From: an uncultured bacterium
GTDB taxonomy: Bacteria; Bacillota_I; Bacilli_A; RFN20; CAG-826
Direction: 5' to 3'
Assembly: GCA_949290395.1 (NCBI GenBank)
Contig: CASERQ010000002.1
Span: 256,727 to 320,726 of the forward strand
Length of the DNA stretch: 64,000 nt
The notes below the pieces were generated by a model, which searched no databases, was not told the origin of the DNA, and saw only the letters and a program-made list of their open reading frames with translations. This document shows, in pieces, positions 1 to 10,143 of the stretch. Made by a program: the position numbers and the translations under genes. Position 1 is the stretch's first letter. Each line of letters starts with the position of its first letter.

Positions 1-1408
1 TTTGATTAAAAAGATTCTCTGGAACAGAAGATGATAAATTTGAAATTGCTCCGGCAAAATAATTACCTTCGTATGAACTAGAAGCAAATAGATAGCTAAA
101 ACATGAAACCACTGTTTTTAATGACTCTAAAGGCATATCAATTTTGCTTATTACACAATCATAAAAATCACAAGCAAAATAGCTATTATTGGTTAATGAA
201 GCATCATAATTCATGCCAAAAACTTCATTAACAGTATTTAAATAATCTGCATAACTTATTCGATTCCCAGAATCCGGATATGGCACCGCATCTATTTCAT
301 AACCTTTTTCAAATTCTGCTACTGGATCAAAAGGGGCTTCACTAAACCCAATACTAATAATGTTTTCACCTTCGTTTGGATAAATCTTATATAAATTATC
401 TGAAATTTGATTGTAATCACTAGGAATGTAAATGTAATTTGTTTGAAAATTTTTATTTGGTTCAATTGTTAAAGTAACTTCTTCTCCCACTTCGCCTTCC
501 GTTTTATCAACACTTGCGCTACCCAGACTTTCATCATATTCAAGCGCGATTTCAAAATATCTTATTGGTTTAACAAGCATATTAAAAGTTACAAATAAGG
601 TGTTAGTTCCTCTTATTGGCGTAATTTTATATTCATTAATACTTGTTAATTCAAGTTGACTGCCATTAAAGTAAACTCCTTCGACTTCATAACCTTCATT
701 TGGAACTACATTAAAAGTTACTTCCTTCGTTCCATCTGTGTAACCTGATGTATTTTCTAAATTTATTGTTCCATATTTTTCGTTATAGACTAAATCGATA
801 TTAAAGTTTTCAAATTCTTCAATGATATTTCCGCCTTCAAATTCAACTTTAACTAAGTTATCACCTTTAACGGGTTTAAAAGTAAATTCTAAATTTTCTT
901 TGCTGAATTCAACATCATTAACAAGAATCGAAGAAACTTCATTACCTCCATAAGGTTTAACACTTACATTGACAAAAGTTTCAAGATAGTTAGACCCTTT
1001 TACTGGGCTCACCCTAACTTCGCCTTTAGTAGTATCATAATTAGTTAAAATTTGATATGAATTATCTACCGTTGGATCTACATATGGTTTATAGAAAGCA
1101 ACAATAATTTCATTTTTTCCTTTTTGAGCCGTAAAAGAAATACTTTCGCTAATTTCAGCTTTTATTCCATTAATTTTAACTAAACTAATCTCATAGCCGG
1201 CATTAGGTTTTATCTCTAAAGTAATAGTTTCACCTGGCTGACATTCAGTTTTTGAAGCCGTTACACTTCCTAAACTTTTATCATAGTTTAATTCAATTAT
1301 AGTTTTTTCTTCTTGCGTTTCATTATTCGCACATCCACTTATACTAGGCAAAATTATAGTTCCAAACGTTAGTGATAAAATTAAATTTAACAATAGTTTT
1401 CGTCTCAT
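1..1408 (-). CDS. Large repeat lipoprotein, C-terminus beyond window
   Basis: Partial gene: an uninterrupted frame of about 469 codons runs from an ATG at 1408 off the left edge. The ATG at 1408 is preferred over the in-frame ATG at 1414 because AGAGG lies 7 bases before it. The N-terminus has a basic start, a hydrophobic stretch and a lipobox ending SISGC, so it should be a membrane-anchored lipoprotein. Four modules of about 70-90 residues follow, each built as YDxxxGxVxxx...GExVTLxIxPxxGYE...INGV, the pattern of bacterial repeat domains (Flg_new/InlB-like beta modules). A region without recognisable domain begins near residue 390. It is a tandem paralog of the gene at 1492-5316; both begin their mature part with C-A-[NS]-N-E-T-Q. 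Likely an adhesin or surface scaffold. Function inferred from architecture only. Confidence 0.8.
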   Translation of the reverse strand, partial: MRRKLLLNLILSLTFGTIILPSISGCANNETQEEKTIIELNYDKSLGSVTASKTECQPGETITLEIKPNAGYEISLVKINGIKAEISESISFTAQKGKNEIIVAFYKPYVDPTVDNSYQILTNYDTTKGEVRVSPVKGSNYLETFVNVSVKPYGGNEVSSILVNDVEFSKENLEFTFKPVKGDNLVKVEFEGGNIIEEFENFNIDLVYNEKYGTINLENTSGYTDGTKEVTFNVVPNEGYEVEGVYFNGSQLELTSINEYKITPIRGTNTLFVTFNMLVKPIRYFEIALEYDESLGSASVDKTEGEVGEEVTLTIEPNKNFQTNYIYIPSDYNQISDNLYKIYPNEGENIISIGFSEAPFDPVAEFEKGYEIDAVPYPDSGNRISYADYLNTVNEVFGMNYDASLTNNSYFACDFYDCVISKIDMPLESLKTVVSCFSYLFASSSYEGNYFAGAISNLSSSVPENLFNQ

Positions 1409-1491
1409 ATTCATACCTCTTTTAAAAAGTAAAAACTAGTTTTATCATTTTTTATTCAACACTTAATACATTTTTCGCATCGTATACTTTA

Positions 1492-4400
1492 CTAATAATC
1501 AAAATAGAAAGTAATTATTTCCCCATTCATGAAATAAACAAAATATTTTTCTGATTGATAGTTCACTTCCGTAATATATTTTTTAATGTCTTTAAATTTC
1601 ACTATCTTATGTGTAACGAATTTTCCGCTATAAACTGTGTTATCTATCACCGACCAGTCATTAAAGTAGGCGCCCAAAATAATTGTTGAATCGTCTGTCA
1701 TAGTTTCATCAATAACTAAATATCTTGTTTGTTCATAATATATTTCACCATCATATAGCTTACGTGGAATTAAATAATAGCCCTGGCTTTCGTGATAAAC
1801 AAAATTCTTAACTTTAAAATATACTTCTTCATCTACATTTCCATTATCGCCACTAAAGGTTATTACAACAGATGTGAGACCTTCTTTAGATGTATCAAAA
1901 TTAGAAGAATCTTTTATAGAAACAAAATTACTAAGTCTACAATCTGGTTTTGAATCATCAATTTCGATTTTCCTTTCTAAAAAACCATTTCTCAGCTGAT
2001 AAAAAGCTTCTTTTCCATAAACAAACATACTTCCATTTAAATCAAGAGGAAAATTAACTTCTTGGCCGACCCAGAAAACATTAGAAGAAAATAAGCGCGA
2101 TTCTTTCTCAGAACTTATAAGTTCATTTACATAATAAGTAAAAGTATAGACGCCACCATTTTCATCAGTGTATGTTGTGGTCTTTAAACCACACGTTGAA
2201 TTGTCTAGTTTGTTGGCGAAATCTCTATATGTTAATTGAATTATATTATCATTAAGACAATAGTAACCTTGAAGAATGGAGCCATTTTCGTCTTTTATTG
2301 TAAGTTCCATATTCTTAAAAAATCGCATTCGGGAAGAATCGATTCTCATACTCTCATATTCATAAAAGCCTTTATCGTAATTAGATAAATAATAATTTTT
2401 AGCTACGCTTTCACAAACGTAATATTTTAAATCAACGTCTTTTATAGAATAAAAATCAACTGTTGTATTTTGCCAACCAACTTCAGTTGTATCTAAAGTT
2501 AACTCATTTACAATTGAATCTAATCTATCGAATCTCCATGTATATTCAGTGTCATCAATATTAGACACACAATAAAAAGGTATATAGCCTAATCTTGGTT
2601 CCATATTGTGAATTATATAGTCTTCAAGAGAGGAATTTTCAAAAGATGGCTTTTGTTCTAAGCTAACATTATTCTCATCAAAAACGACATAACTCAAAAA
2701 ATAATACGTATTATTTAAATTAATTACCTTAAAAAATGAACCAATTTTGGAAGTATCAACAGATTCAGTGTTACCCAATAGTTCATAAGTCCATGTACTA
2801 TCCTTAGAGAAGTATGACGTTTCACCAAAATAAGAATAAGAGTCAAAAACTGAGTCGTAACTTGAGTAATCAAATCCGCCAATTGGTTCTATATTGAATG
2901 CGGGATTATAAACAGTGTAATTAATTTTGTAATTCAAGTCATCGAATTTCAAAATAGCGGTATGGGAACCATATTTAGAATTATTAAAAGAAACTAATTC
3001 AAAAGGTATTTCGCTTTCATTATTATTTTTTTTCGCTTTTATTTTCAAATTCAAACTTTCATTTTTTTCAATTTTTGAATTGTACGAAATACAATACATT
3101 TTCGTTGTACTATACGAATAAGAGGTTTTAAACGCAGTGTGGATCTCATTTTCAAGATCATTTAATTGGTCGTAATTAGCAGAATTGATGTCAATCTTGC
3201 TCGCTTTATTATATATTTTTTCGAACAAACCATCCTGAAAGTCAACATCACTAGAATATAAATTAATGTTAGTAACATTTTCATTATTCAAATCATTTTC
3301 CAAACTATTTTTCTCGTTGTTTTGCGAAGCATAATTAGAATAAACATCGTCTAAAGGGTAAGAAGTATATCTATGCCAAAAAGTGTCAAACAAACAGTTA
3401 GCAACAATAGTTAACGAATTTTTAATTATTTCAGCATTATTTCCTGATTCAAATAAAGCACCATTAAGAAGTTGTGAAAATGAAATAAACGCCTTTGCAA
3501 AACTTGATGGCCTATCCTTAAGTACGAGAATAATATTGTTAAAACTTTGCTGATCACTCTTATTGATTGTTTCACATAAAAATCTAAGGCCAATATAGCC
3601 TGCTTCCCCTTCAGCGAAAACTTTTTTAAGAAAGTCGATAAAACTTTCAGAAAAATTAATGGAACTATTTGTATTTATGAATTTGTCTTTTTTATTGCTT
3701 TCAAAATAGGCTTTTAAAATATTGTTATAAGATTCATAGTTAGGAAAAGCTGCAGTTAATGCTGCAAAAAATTGTTTTAAAGCTATCTTGATTTCTTTAT
3801 CAGTTTCATTGCTGTTTCTACCAGGTGATCCTACAGTTTGATAAGGAGTGAATAAATAACTTAATATTTTTAAAACATTAGAAAATTCATTAACATTTTC
3901 ACATTTCCTTAGCAAAATCCTTAATGTTCGATAAAAAAACTTTGATGTAAGGATATGCGTGCTTTTATTCTCAACCAAATAATTATAACTAATAGGAACA
4001 CTTTCGGTATCCGCTTGGTTCACTTCATCAATATAATTCGCAATTTCGATATAACCGTTTTCTCTAAATTTTTGTGCGTTTGACGTCGTAAGTCCTGGTC
4101 CAGGATTTGGAACGTCTGGAGCAGGATCGTAATAAAAGTTTCCTTTAGAGTATTCAAATAAAGTAAAAAGAACACTAAAATCATTTTCGCTTGCACTCGA
4201 CAAAAGATAGCCTAATGAATTAAAAACCCTAGTTAAGCAATCTTTTGCTAAGCTTATATTCAAATTAAGATATTCTTTATACAACAAATAATTTTCAACA
4301 ATCCCACTGTCAAACAATTTATCAAAAGCAGACTTTCTTAAATCAGAATCGGCAACAATTAAATCATAAAACTCCGACAAATTAACGCCATTTTCGCCAT

Positions 4401-5316
4401 CCTTAATTAAAGTTGAAGCTTTCTCAACAAAATACTCTTTTGTTACATCGGTTTTTTCACCTAAAAATAAAATATCAGTATATTCAGCACCTTTTTTAAG
4501 TTTTTCTAAATAGTCTAAGGAACCGTTACCAAAATTAATCTTTATTGTGTTATTGCCGCCAATAGGTTTTATAAGTAATTTTTCATTATAGTTATATTCT
4601 AAAAGTTGATTATTAAAAAGAATTCCTTCAACTTTATAGTTTGCGTAAGGTTCAATTGATAATAACACTTGTTCGCCGACATTACCTTCATATTTATCAA
4701 CGTCTGCGACTCCTTTTTCTTCATCATATTCAAGATTGATTGTAAATTTATTACTATCGACTGTCATAGCAGTATTTCTAAAATCGATGAAAACAAAATT
4801 TAGACCTTCATTCAAAGTTAAAGTATAGGTATTATCTTCTTCTATTTGAATTTGATTATCGTTTAATTTGATTGAATCGATGACTACATTTTCAAAAGGT
4901 GTAACATTGAGATTTAAAATGTTATTTTCTATAGAATAATCAACACTACCTAGGTTAGTGTTGTAATCGAGTTCAACTTGGTAATCATCAACTGTTTTAA
5001 AAGCAAAAAGAACGTTGACTTGATTTTCTCCAGCAATAGTCACAAAAGTTTGGCTCCCAACACTTTGAGCTATTACGCCGTTAATAATAACTTGCTTAAT
5101 TTCATACCCTACAAAAGGTGTAATATTTAAAGTTACGGTTTCGCCAGCTTTACCTTCTTTTTTATCGATGCTTACTTCACCATGTGCTTTATCGTAAGTT
5201 AGTTTGACGGAGAACTTTTCCTCATTTTGAGTTTCGTTACTTGCGCATCCGCTTAAAGAAGAAATAGCAAAACCTCCAAAAAGGAGAGACAACATTAAAT
5301 TAACTCTTTTATTCAT
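1492..5316 (-). CDS. Giant repeat lipoprotein (1274 aa)
   Basis: The frame is open up to 5469, but the ATG at 5316 is chosen: it has AGAGGG 9 bases upstream and starts a clear lipoprotein signal (MNKRVNLML...SLSGC, lipidated Cys24). Three beta modules at about residues 30-300 follow the pattern YDxxxGxxxxDKxEGxxGExVxLxIxPxxxYxxxxxxxNx. Residues about 310-720 look mainly alpha-helical and repetitive; the remainder is beta-rich and Asn/Tyr/Ser-rich. No enzyme motif is visible. It sits 83 bases downstream of the partial paralog at 1-1408 and the two share signal peptide and repeat style, so they are tandem duplicates. Probably a cell-surface adhesin or scaffold; this is inference. Ends in TAG. 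Confidence 0.85.
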   Translation of the reverse strand: MNKRVNLMLSLLFGGFAISSLSGCASNETQNEEKFSVKLTYDKAHGEVSIDKKEGKAGETVTLNITPFVGYEIKQVIINGVIAQSVGSQTFVTIAGENQVNVLFAFKTVDDYQVELDYNTNLGSVDYSIENNILNLNVTPFENVVIDSIKLNDNQIQIEEDNTYTLTLNEGLNFVFIDFRNTAMTVDSNKFTINLEYDEEKGVADVDKYEGNVGEQVLLSIEPYANYKVEGILFNNQLLEYNYNEKLLIKPIGGNNTIKINFGNGSLDYLEKLKKGAEYTDILFLGEKTDVTKEYFVEKASTLIKDGENGVNLSEFYDLIVADSDLRKSAFDKLFDSGIVENYLLYKEYLNLNISLAKDCLTRVFNSLGYLLSSASENDFSVLFTLFEYSKGNFYYDPAPDVPNPGPGLTTSNAQKFRENGYIEIANYIDEVNQADTESVPISYNYLVENKSTHILTSKFFYRTLRILLRKCENVNEFSNVLKILSYLFTPYQTVGSPGRNSNETDKEIKIALKQFFAALTAAFPNYESYNNILKAYFESNKKDKFINTNSSINFSESFIDFLKKVFAEGEAGYIGLRFLCETINKSDQQSFNNIILVLKDRPSSFAKAFISFSQLLNGALFESGNNAEIIKNSLTIVANCLFDTFWHRYTSYPLDDVYSNYASQNNEKNSLENDLNNENVTNINLYSSDVDFQDGLFEKIYNKASKIDINSANYDQLNDLENEIHTAFKTSYSYSTTKMYCISYNSKIEKNESLNLKIKAKKNNNESEIPFELVSFNNSKYGSHTAILKFDDLNYKINYTVYNPAFNIEPIGGFDYSSYDSVFDSYSYFGETSYFSKDSTWTYELLGNTESVDTSKIGSFFKVINLNNTYYFLSYVVFDENNVSLEQKPSFENSSLEDYIIHNMEPRLGYIPFYCVSNIDDTEYTWRFDRLDSIVNELTLDTTEVGWQNTTVDFYSIKDVDLKYYVCESVAKNYYLSNYDKGFYEYESMRIDSSRMRFFKNMELTIKDENGSILQGYYCLNDNIIQLTYRDFANKLDNSTCGLKTTTYTDENGGVYTFTYYVNELISSEKESRLFSSNVFWVGQEVNFPLDLNGSMFVYGKEAFYQLRNGFLERKIEIDDSKPDCRLSNFVSIKDSSNFDTSKEGLTSVVITFSGDNGNVDEEVYFKVKNFVYHESQGYYLIPRKLYDGEIYYEQTRYLVIDETMTDDSTIILGAYFNDWSVIDNTVYSGKFVTHKIVKFKDIKKYITEVNYQSEKYFVYFMNGEIITFYFDY

Positions 5317-5514
5317 AATAATTACCCTCTTTAATTTTAGACTTTTAAAAGGCAATACGCATGTTGAAAAAAAATATAAAAAATCGAAGATAAGAAGATG
5401 ATCAACATTGCTTAAGCAACTTAATCTGTAATTTATTCTAAATATTAAAAAAATATCCGTTTTTGGCAAAGTTTTTGCGAAAAAATTTCAAATTTAACTT
5501 CTTGAAGTAGGCAA

Positions 5515-5543
5515 ATTATATACAAGAAAATTAGTAATTTAAA
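5515..5543 (-). promoter_or_regulatory. Candidate promoter of the giant lipoprotein
   Basis: On the minus strand TATAAT (5515-5520) is preceded after 17 bases by TTTAAA. It would give a leader of about 190 bases before the ATG at 5316. The -35 match is weak. The rest of the 5317-5726 gap holds only the hairpin at 5567-5587 and A/T-rich sequence. Confidence 0.35.
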
Positions 5544-5566
5544 TTCCACAAAATTCAAAGACTGAC

Positions 5567-5587
5567 AAAAATATCAGCGATATTTTT
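5567..5587 (-). terminator. Short hairpin downstream of the MATE gene
   Basis: AAAAATATC-AGC-GATATTTTT is a perfect 9-bp stem with a 3-base loop whose 3' arm ends in five T/U. It lies 140 bases past the stop of the MATE gene and could terminate it. The stem is A/T-rich, so the call is tentative. Confidence 0.35.
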
Positions 5588-5726
5588 ATTTGAATGCCCT
5601 GTTTTCTTAAAGAATAACTAAACGATTCAAAAAATCTATTCTTCCTAAAAAGAGTACGTTTATAACTTCATATGTTTTTTAACTAAAAAAGAAAACTATT
5701 ACTAAAAGAAAAAATACACTATAAAG

Positions 5727-7127
5727 TTATAAGTTTGTTGTTTCCTTCTCTTCTTTATCAACCTCTTCTGCTCTTCTTTTTATAACTTTTGGAAAAGTGA
5801 TAAAAATAACAATTCCTGTAATAACGCCTGCTACTAAATCAGCAATTCCTTCAGACATATACACACCTTCAAATCCAACGATGTAAGTAAGAATAAAACA
5901 TAATGGAATTAAGATTATTACTTTTCTTAATGTGGCTAAAAACATCGCTGACTTTCCTTGTCCTAAAGCAACATTTATATTTTGAAGAGTCATTTGAATT
6001 GCAAACATAATGGTCCCCATTAGAAAGAGAGGAGTATATCTTTTAACTAGATTCATAACTTCTGAATCAGCGCTAAAAATATATCCATAAATTTCAGGGA
6101 ATGCTATTGAAAAAGTATAAATCAAAACATCAAAAATAAGAGCAATAATGAAAGTATAAATAATTCCTTTTTTAAGGCGATAAGCATCTCCTTTTCCATA
6201 GTTATAACTAACATAAGGAGCTATTCCATAACCTAATCCATTTAATGGTAAAGATATAAGTTGTAAAGCACTTAACATAATAGTAAGTGCTGCCGTATAA
6301 CTACTAGCTACACCTCCTGTTGCAATCTTTAAACACACATTAAAAACAATCTGAATAATGCTTTCAGTAAGTGTCATAATAAAAGGCGATAAACCTAAAA
6401 ATAGGATAGAAAGTATTATTTTTCCTTCAAGTTTCATGTCTTTAAACTTGAACTTAAAAGTCGAGCCTTTCATCAAAAAGAGCGCAAAAACCCAGCAAAA
6501 TGATGCAAATTGAGAAATTATAGTTGCTAAGGCAGCTCCTTCTACTCCCATATTAAAAGTAAAGATAAATAATGGATCTAGCCCTACATTTAATAAAGCG
6601 CCAAGTAGCGTTGTTCCCATTGCTAACATTGAATGTCCTTCAGCACTTATAAATGGGTTTAAGCCTTGAACAAGTATAATAAAAACACTTCCTAATGAAT
6701 ATATTCTTAAGTAGTTTGTAGCGTAAACTAGTGAATTTTCTGGGCAACCAAATAAAACAATAATAGGTTCAGCAAATATATATAAGATAACAGTTAAAAC
6801 TACACCTAATAAAGTTAATAAAAGCGTTGCATTATTAAAAATCTTATTAGCTTTTTCTTTCTTATTTTCACCTAGAGCCATGCTCGCTCTAGGCGAAGCA
6901 CCTAGTCCAATTAAATTAGCAAAAGCTTGAACAATTAATGTAATAGGTAAAACAATTCCTAAAGCGGCGAGCGCTTCTGTTTTGATAGATTCGATATTTG
7001 AGACAAACATTCTATCAACAAGGTTATATAAAAAAGTTATAAGCTGAGCTATTACAGCAGGTATTGTTAATTTAAATACGAAAGGTAAAATCTTACCTTT
7101 TCCAAATTCTTTAGTAAGTTCTTTCAT
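5727..7127 (-). CDS. MATE family multidrug/cation antiporter
   Basis: 466-residue polytopic membrane protein with about twelve hydrophobic segments, the usual MATE length. The N-terminus (GKGKILPFVFKLTIPAVIAQ... then YNLVDRMFVSNI) and the repeated internal half with GLGASPRASMALGE and GLGYGIAPYVSYNYGKG are typical of the DinF/NorM-like MATE group. It would export cationic compounds in exchange for Na+ or H+ across the cytoplasmic membrane. No regulator or partner is adjacent, and no strong Shine-Dalgarno precedes the ATG. Substrate cannot be read from sequence. Confidence 0.93.
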   Translation of the reverse strand: MKELTKEFGKGKILPFVFKLTIPAVIAQLITFLYNLVDRMFVSNIESIKTEALAALGIVLPITLIVQAFANLIGLGASPRASMALGENKKEKANKIFNNATLLLTLLGVVLTVILYIFAEPIIVLFGCPENSLVYATNYLRIYSLGSVFIILVQGLNPFISAEGHSMLAMGTTLLGALLNVGLDPLFIFTFNMGVEGAALATIISQFASFCWVFALFLMKGSTFKFKFKDMKLEGKIILSILFLGLSPFIMTLTESIIQIVFNVCLKIATGGVASSYTAALTIMLSALQLISLPLNGLGYGIAPYVSYNYGKGDAYRLKKGIIYTFIIALIFDVLIYTFSIAFPEIYGYIFSADSEVMNLVKRYTPLFLMGTIMFAIQMTLQNINVALGQGKSAMFLATLRKVIILIPLCFILTYIVGFEGVYMSEGIADLVAGVITGIVIFITFPKVIKRRAEEVDKEEKETTNL

Positions 7128-7207
7128 ATAATCTCAACTTTGAGATTATAGGCGTTAAAAAACAGATTATCAACGGGATAATTTCAGAAAACTACAATAC
7201 ATTTAAG

Positions 7208-7246
7208 AAATTGTGAAGTTTTACTTCACATTTTACTTCACAATTT
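7208..7246. repeat. 12-bp perfect inverted repeat
   Basis: AAATTGTGAAGT (7208-7219) and ACTTCACAATTT (7235-7246) are exact reverse complements separated by 15 bases; the loop contains another ACTTCACA. It lies between the MATE start and the ABC remnant. It could be a terminator for minus-strand transcription from the remnant or an operator for the MATE gene; neither is provable. Confidence 0.5.
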
Positions 7247-7392
7247 AAAAAGAACAAAATGTCTAGGACATTTATGTCTCTTATAAAATATTCTAGAACT
7301 AATTTTCCATACGAAATTCTTAACAATTTAATTAAAAACCCTGCAAAATACTAATATTTTTCATCATTTAACTTTTCTATTATCTTTCTTAA

Positions 7393-7913
7393 TTAAATAA
7401 TCTCATCCGAAATTATTTCGCCATATTTAAGTTTTAAAAATCTATTTCCAAATTTTACATTCTCTAAATCATGAGTAACTTGAATAATTGTAATATGTTT
7501 TCTTTATTTATTTTTGATAAATAGTTCATGATCTTTATTGAATTAGCGCTATCTAAATTTCCAGTAGGTTCATCAAGGAAAAGAATTTTTTGCTCATAAA
7601 TTAAACTTCTAGCAATAGCAACTCTTTGTTGCTCACCGCCACTTAATTCATCAGGATAAGCTTTTATACGATCTTCAAGTTCAAAAAACTTAATAAGTTC
7701 ATCAAACTTTTCTATACAATCTTTGACCTTTTTATTTCCTAAATAAATTGGAGTAAGAATGTTTTCTTCTAGATTTAAATAGTTTGCTAAATTATATATA
7801 AAATTACTCGCTAATTTTAGTAAGTTCAAAGTTTTTAAGTCAAGCCGACAATAAGAAAATGCCTTAAAAACGATAAAATCTCCATTACTAGTTACACAAA
7901 ACCTCAAAAACAA
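7393..7913 (-). pseudogene. Remnant of a MacB/LolD-type ABC ATPase (C-terminal half)
   Basis: The readable part carries the ABC signature [15 protein letters not shown], Walker [14 protein letters not shown] and the D-loop, typical of the LolD/MacB/bacitracin-exporter ATPases. The Walker A half is missing upstream. The frame breaks at a T4 run (7498-7501): the H-loop sequence QVTHDLENV and the last 30 or so residues continue in another frame to a TAA at 7393-7395, as if one base were lost. The Q-loop area is also degraded ([16 protein letters not shown] instead of a normal GFIFQ...NLL). Another piece of such a transporter lies at 10734-11545. No functional ATPase can come from it as assembled. 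Confidence 0.8.
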
Positions 7914-8005
7914 ATATCCAAATTAAAAAATCTCGTTTTCAAAAATGAGAAATTGTTATATACTTTTCATTGCTAACGAAAAGACAACGCTTCGATTAGC
8001 TTTTT

Positions 8006-8082
8006 CTCCTAGTAGCTCAACTGGATAGAGTGTTTGGCTACGAACCAAGAGGTTGCGGGTTCGACTCCTGCCTAGGAGGCCA
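8006..8082 (+). tRNA. tRNA-Arg (anticodon ACG)
   Basis: Full cloverleaf by eye: acceptor CTCCTAG (8006-8012) pairs with CTAGGAG (8072-8078); D arm GCTC/GAGT; anticodon stem TTTGG/CCAAG with loop CTACGAA, anticodon ACG at 8040-8042; variable loop of 5; T arm GCGGG-TTCGACT-CCTGC... with the conserved TTCGA. Discriminator G and an encoded CCA (8080-8082). It reads CGN arginine codons after A34 deamination. It is the only RNA gene seen here and borders an accessory patch. Confidence 0.97.
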
Positions 8083-8096
8083 AATAAATAAAGAAT

Positions 8097-8129
8097 AGCC
8101 GATATAACATGATAAAATCGGCTTTTTTT
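8097..8129 (+). terminator. Intrinsic terminator of tRNA-Arg
   Basis: AGCCGAT...ATCGGCT hairpin (7-bp stem, 8097-8103 with 8117-8123) followed by a T run, starting 15 bases after the CCA of the tRNA. Classic rho-independent terminator. Confidence 0.85.
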
Positions 8130-8257
8130 ATACTTTTGTTAGGTAAAATTATATCTATATCTGAATTCATGGCATACATTATAAATGCTCTTTATTAAAT
8201 TTTACAAGCACCTTTGTATAATCATGATTGAAATGCAGTGCTTATTTTCCGATTTTA

Positions 8258-8976
8258 GGTGCCTACTTTTAGGTTACCATTCCAAACATATTCTGTTGAC
8301 ATTTCAAAAATTGACAAGAAAAAGAGAAAACCACGTATAGCAAGAGAAATTTTGCGTTCATATAGTCGAAATATATGTACACTTGCTAGTAATAACACCA
8401 TTTTTGAAGATAAAAAAGCAACTTTGATTTAAGTATGCCAACATTTGCAGATTATGTTGAAGCATTGGAAAAAATCTATATTATAGAAGATATTGATGCA
8501 TGGTCACCCGCCATACGCTCTAAAAGTTCAATACGATCATCGAAAAACGAAATTTAATAGATCCTTCTGTCGCAGTGGCTGCCTTAGGTTTGTCGCCTGA
8601 ATATTTCAATAATGATTTTAAAACACTAGGATTTCTTTTTTAATCCTTGTGCATTCGTGATTTAAAGGTATATTCATCTTTGCTAGATGGTGATATATCC
8701 TACTATCACGACTGATCCGGACTCGAAGCAGATGGCGTTTTACATTTAAGCGATGGTAGATATGCACTCATCGAATTTAAACTTGGTTCAAAACAAATCG
8801 AGGATGGAGCTAGGCATTTACTAAAGATTGAACAACTAATAAAAGAATATAACGAGAAAGAGAAACAAATACCATTACGTCTTCCTAATTTAAAAATTAT
8901 CATAACGGCAACTCAATACAGATATAAACGTTCCGACGGTGTTCTTGTTATACCGATTGGATGCTTAAAGAATTAA
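8258..8976 (+). pseudogene. Decayed AAA/DUF4143 ATPase, C-terminal half
   Basis: Pieces in different frames give the C-terminal half of the widespread ATP-binding proteins with an AAA_14 plus DUF4143 architecture: a degraded YLLxG region, VDISKIDKKKRKPRIAREIL, EDIDAWSPAIRSKSSIR, IDPSVAVAALGLSPEYFNND, then VLHLSDGRYALIEFKLGSKQ and the tail ending VLVIPIGCLKN with TAA at 8974-8976. The EFKLG segment is the PD-(D/E)XK-like part of DUF4143. Frameshifts and stops interrupt it at least three times and the ATPase half is absent. It lies directly after tRNA-Arg, a common landing site for accessory DNA. Clearly non-functional. Confidence 0.82.
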
Positions 8977-9020
8977 CACTCTTTTTTTAGTTAGTCTAGA
9001 AATTATTAGCCTTTGGATTT

Positions 9021-9713
9021 TTATATTTCAATGTAAGCTAATTTATTACTTTTGTTATGAATAAATGAACTAACAAGAGCAAATAAATATCCAAGTAAAA
9101 TAATAAGAACTAACAAAATAATAATGTAATAAAATACGCCAATTCTGTTTTCGGTTATATCAAACCATCCATGAGTTTCGTAATTTAAAAAGAAATAAGG
9201 AACCAAATCACCATTAAATCTAATATTGGACGCTATACAAATAAATACAAAACCAAGATAAGCTAATGGAAAGAGTGTGCCAATAAGAGGAGACACTTTA
9301 TTAAATCTAATGTCATTATCAAAGAGGAAGAAATCTAAAACAGCTAAAATAGGAACAAAACAATGTACAGTTAAATTAGTCAATGAACCTAAATAAGATG
9401 GTTCACTTGTTGGAGCAAGCAATATAAAGAAAACTAAAAATGTTATTGTAACTCCAAGTGTAAAAACATACTTGATATGAAGTAATGTATTATTTATTAA
9501 TCTCTTTTTTGTTTGAGTTTCTACAAGTTTAAGTATAAAAAATACGATAGTAATCGCAATTATTGCGATATTAGATTGAATTGTAAAATATAAAATTGTT
9601 GATCCATTTCCCATAAAACCATGAGAAAAGAAATTTAAATATAGCCCATATAATCCAACAACTATTAGAATAAATTCAACTATTAAATTAGTAATTTTCT
9701 TTTTAGTAATCAT
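9021..9713 (-). CDS. Pr6Pr-like membrane protein
   Basis: 230-residue protein with about six transmembrane segments. The ATG at 9713 is chosen because AAGGA precedes it at about 8 bases; the open frame extends 5 codons further. YFTIQSN near the second segment, then a segment pattern with LTVHCFVPILAVLDFFLF and NYETHGW, resemble the Pr6Pr family of bacterial membrane proteins (distant FAR-17a/AIG1-like fold). Molecular role is unknown. It stands alone between two pseudogenised loci and is convergent to the DUF4143 remnant. Confidence 0.6.
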   Translation of the reverse strand: MITKKKITNLIVEFILIVVGLYGLYLNFFSHGFMGNGSTILYFTIQSNIAIIAITIVFFILKLVETQTKKRLINNTLLHIKYVFTLGVTITFLVFFILLAPTSEPSYLGSLTNLTVHCFVPILAVLDFFLFDNDIRFNKVSPLIGTLFPLAYLGFVFICIASNIRFNGDLVPYFFLNYETHGWFDITENRIGVFYYIIILLVLIILLGYLFALVSSFIHNKSNKLAYIEI

Positions 9714-9838
9714 AACTTTTTCCTTCAAGTAATAATTTTAAAACAACATACTACTTCTTATCTATAAATTTATTTTTAAAATATTTCTACTTTTTTGGTA
9801 TTATTTTTTCTCTTTAAGAAAAACATGCATATATTAAA

Positions 9839-9895
9839 CGCGATATTTATCGCGAAAATTTAATGGAAGTTGTCTTCGTGGAAAACGTCTTCCAC
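9839..9895. repeat. Pair of inverted repeats in the 9714-10143 gap
   Basis: CGCGATA-TT-TATCGCG (9839-9854) is a perfect 7-bp palindrome with a 2-base gap, and GTGGAA-AACGTC-TTCCAC (9878-9895) is a perfect 6-bp inverted repeat. GTGGAAG recurs near 9967. They could be operator or recombination sites; no gene lies in this 430-base gap and nothing else stands out until the toxin-antitoxin promoter. Confidence 0.45.
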
Positions 9896-10111
9896 AAATT
9901 GCGTTATTTAAATTATGTTAATCACCATCGGTTTCTTTATTAAAAAAATGAATATAGTTATTTTTGTGGAAGTGTATTCAATCGTTAGGAAACTTTTTTA
10001 AAGAATTACTTTTTTAACTAATTTAAATACAAAATCAGCTTTACATATAAGAAATTTTATTTATATTTATTTGCAATGCACATAATATTATTAAAATTTT
10101 AATTTTTGAGA

Positions 10112-10117
10112 TATAAT
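10112..10117 (+). promoter_or_regulatory. -10 box of the toxin-antitoxin operon
   Basis: A consensus TATAAT lies 26 bases before the antitoxin ATG; a GGAGG Shine-Dalgarno follows 9 bases ahead of the ATG. No good -35 hexamer is visible at 16-18 bases. Confidence 0.45.
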
Positions 10118-10143
10118 AATTTATAACATGGAGGTATTCAACT

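Noticed and set aside
8706..8903. Minus-strand open frame of 65 codons
   Set aside because: It is antisense to the conserved DUF4143 remnant read on the plus strand, which carries the recognisable EFKLG segment.
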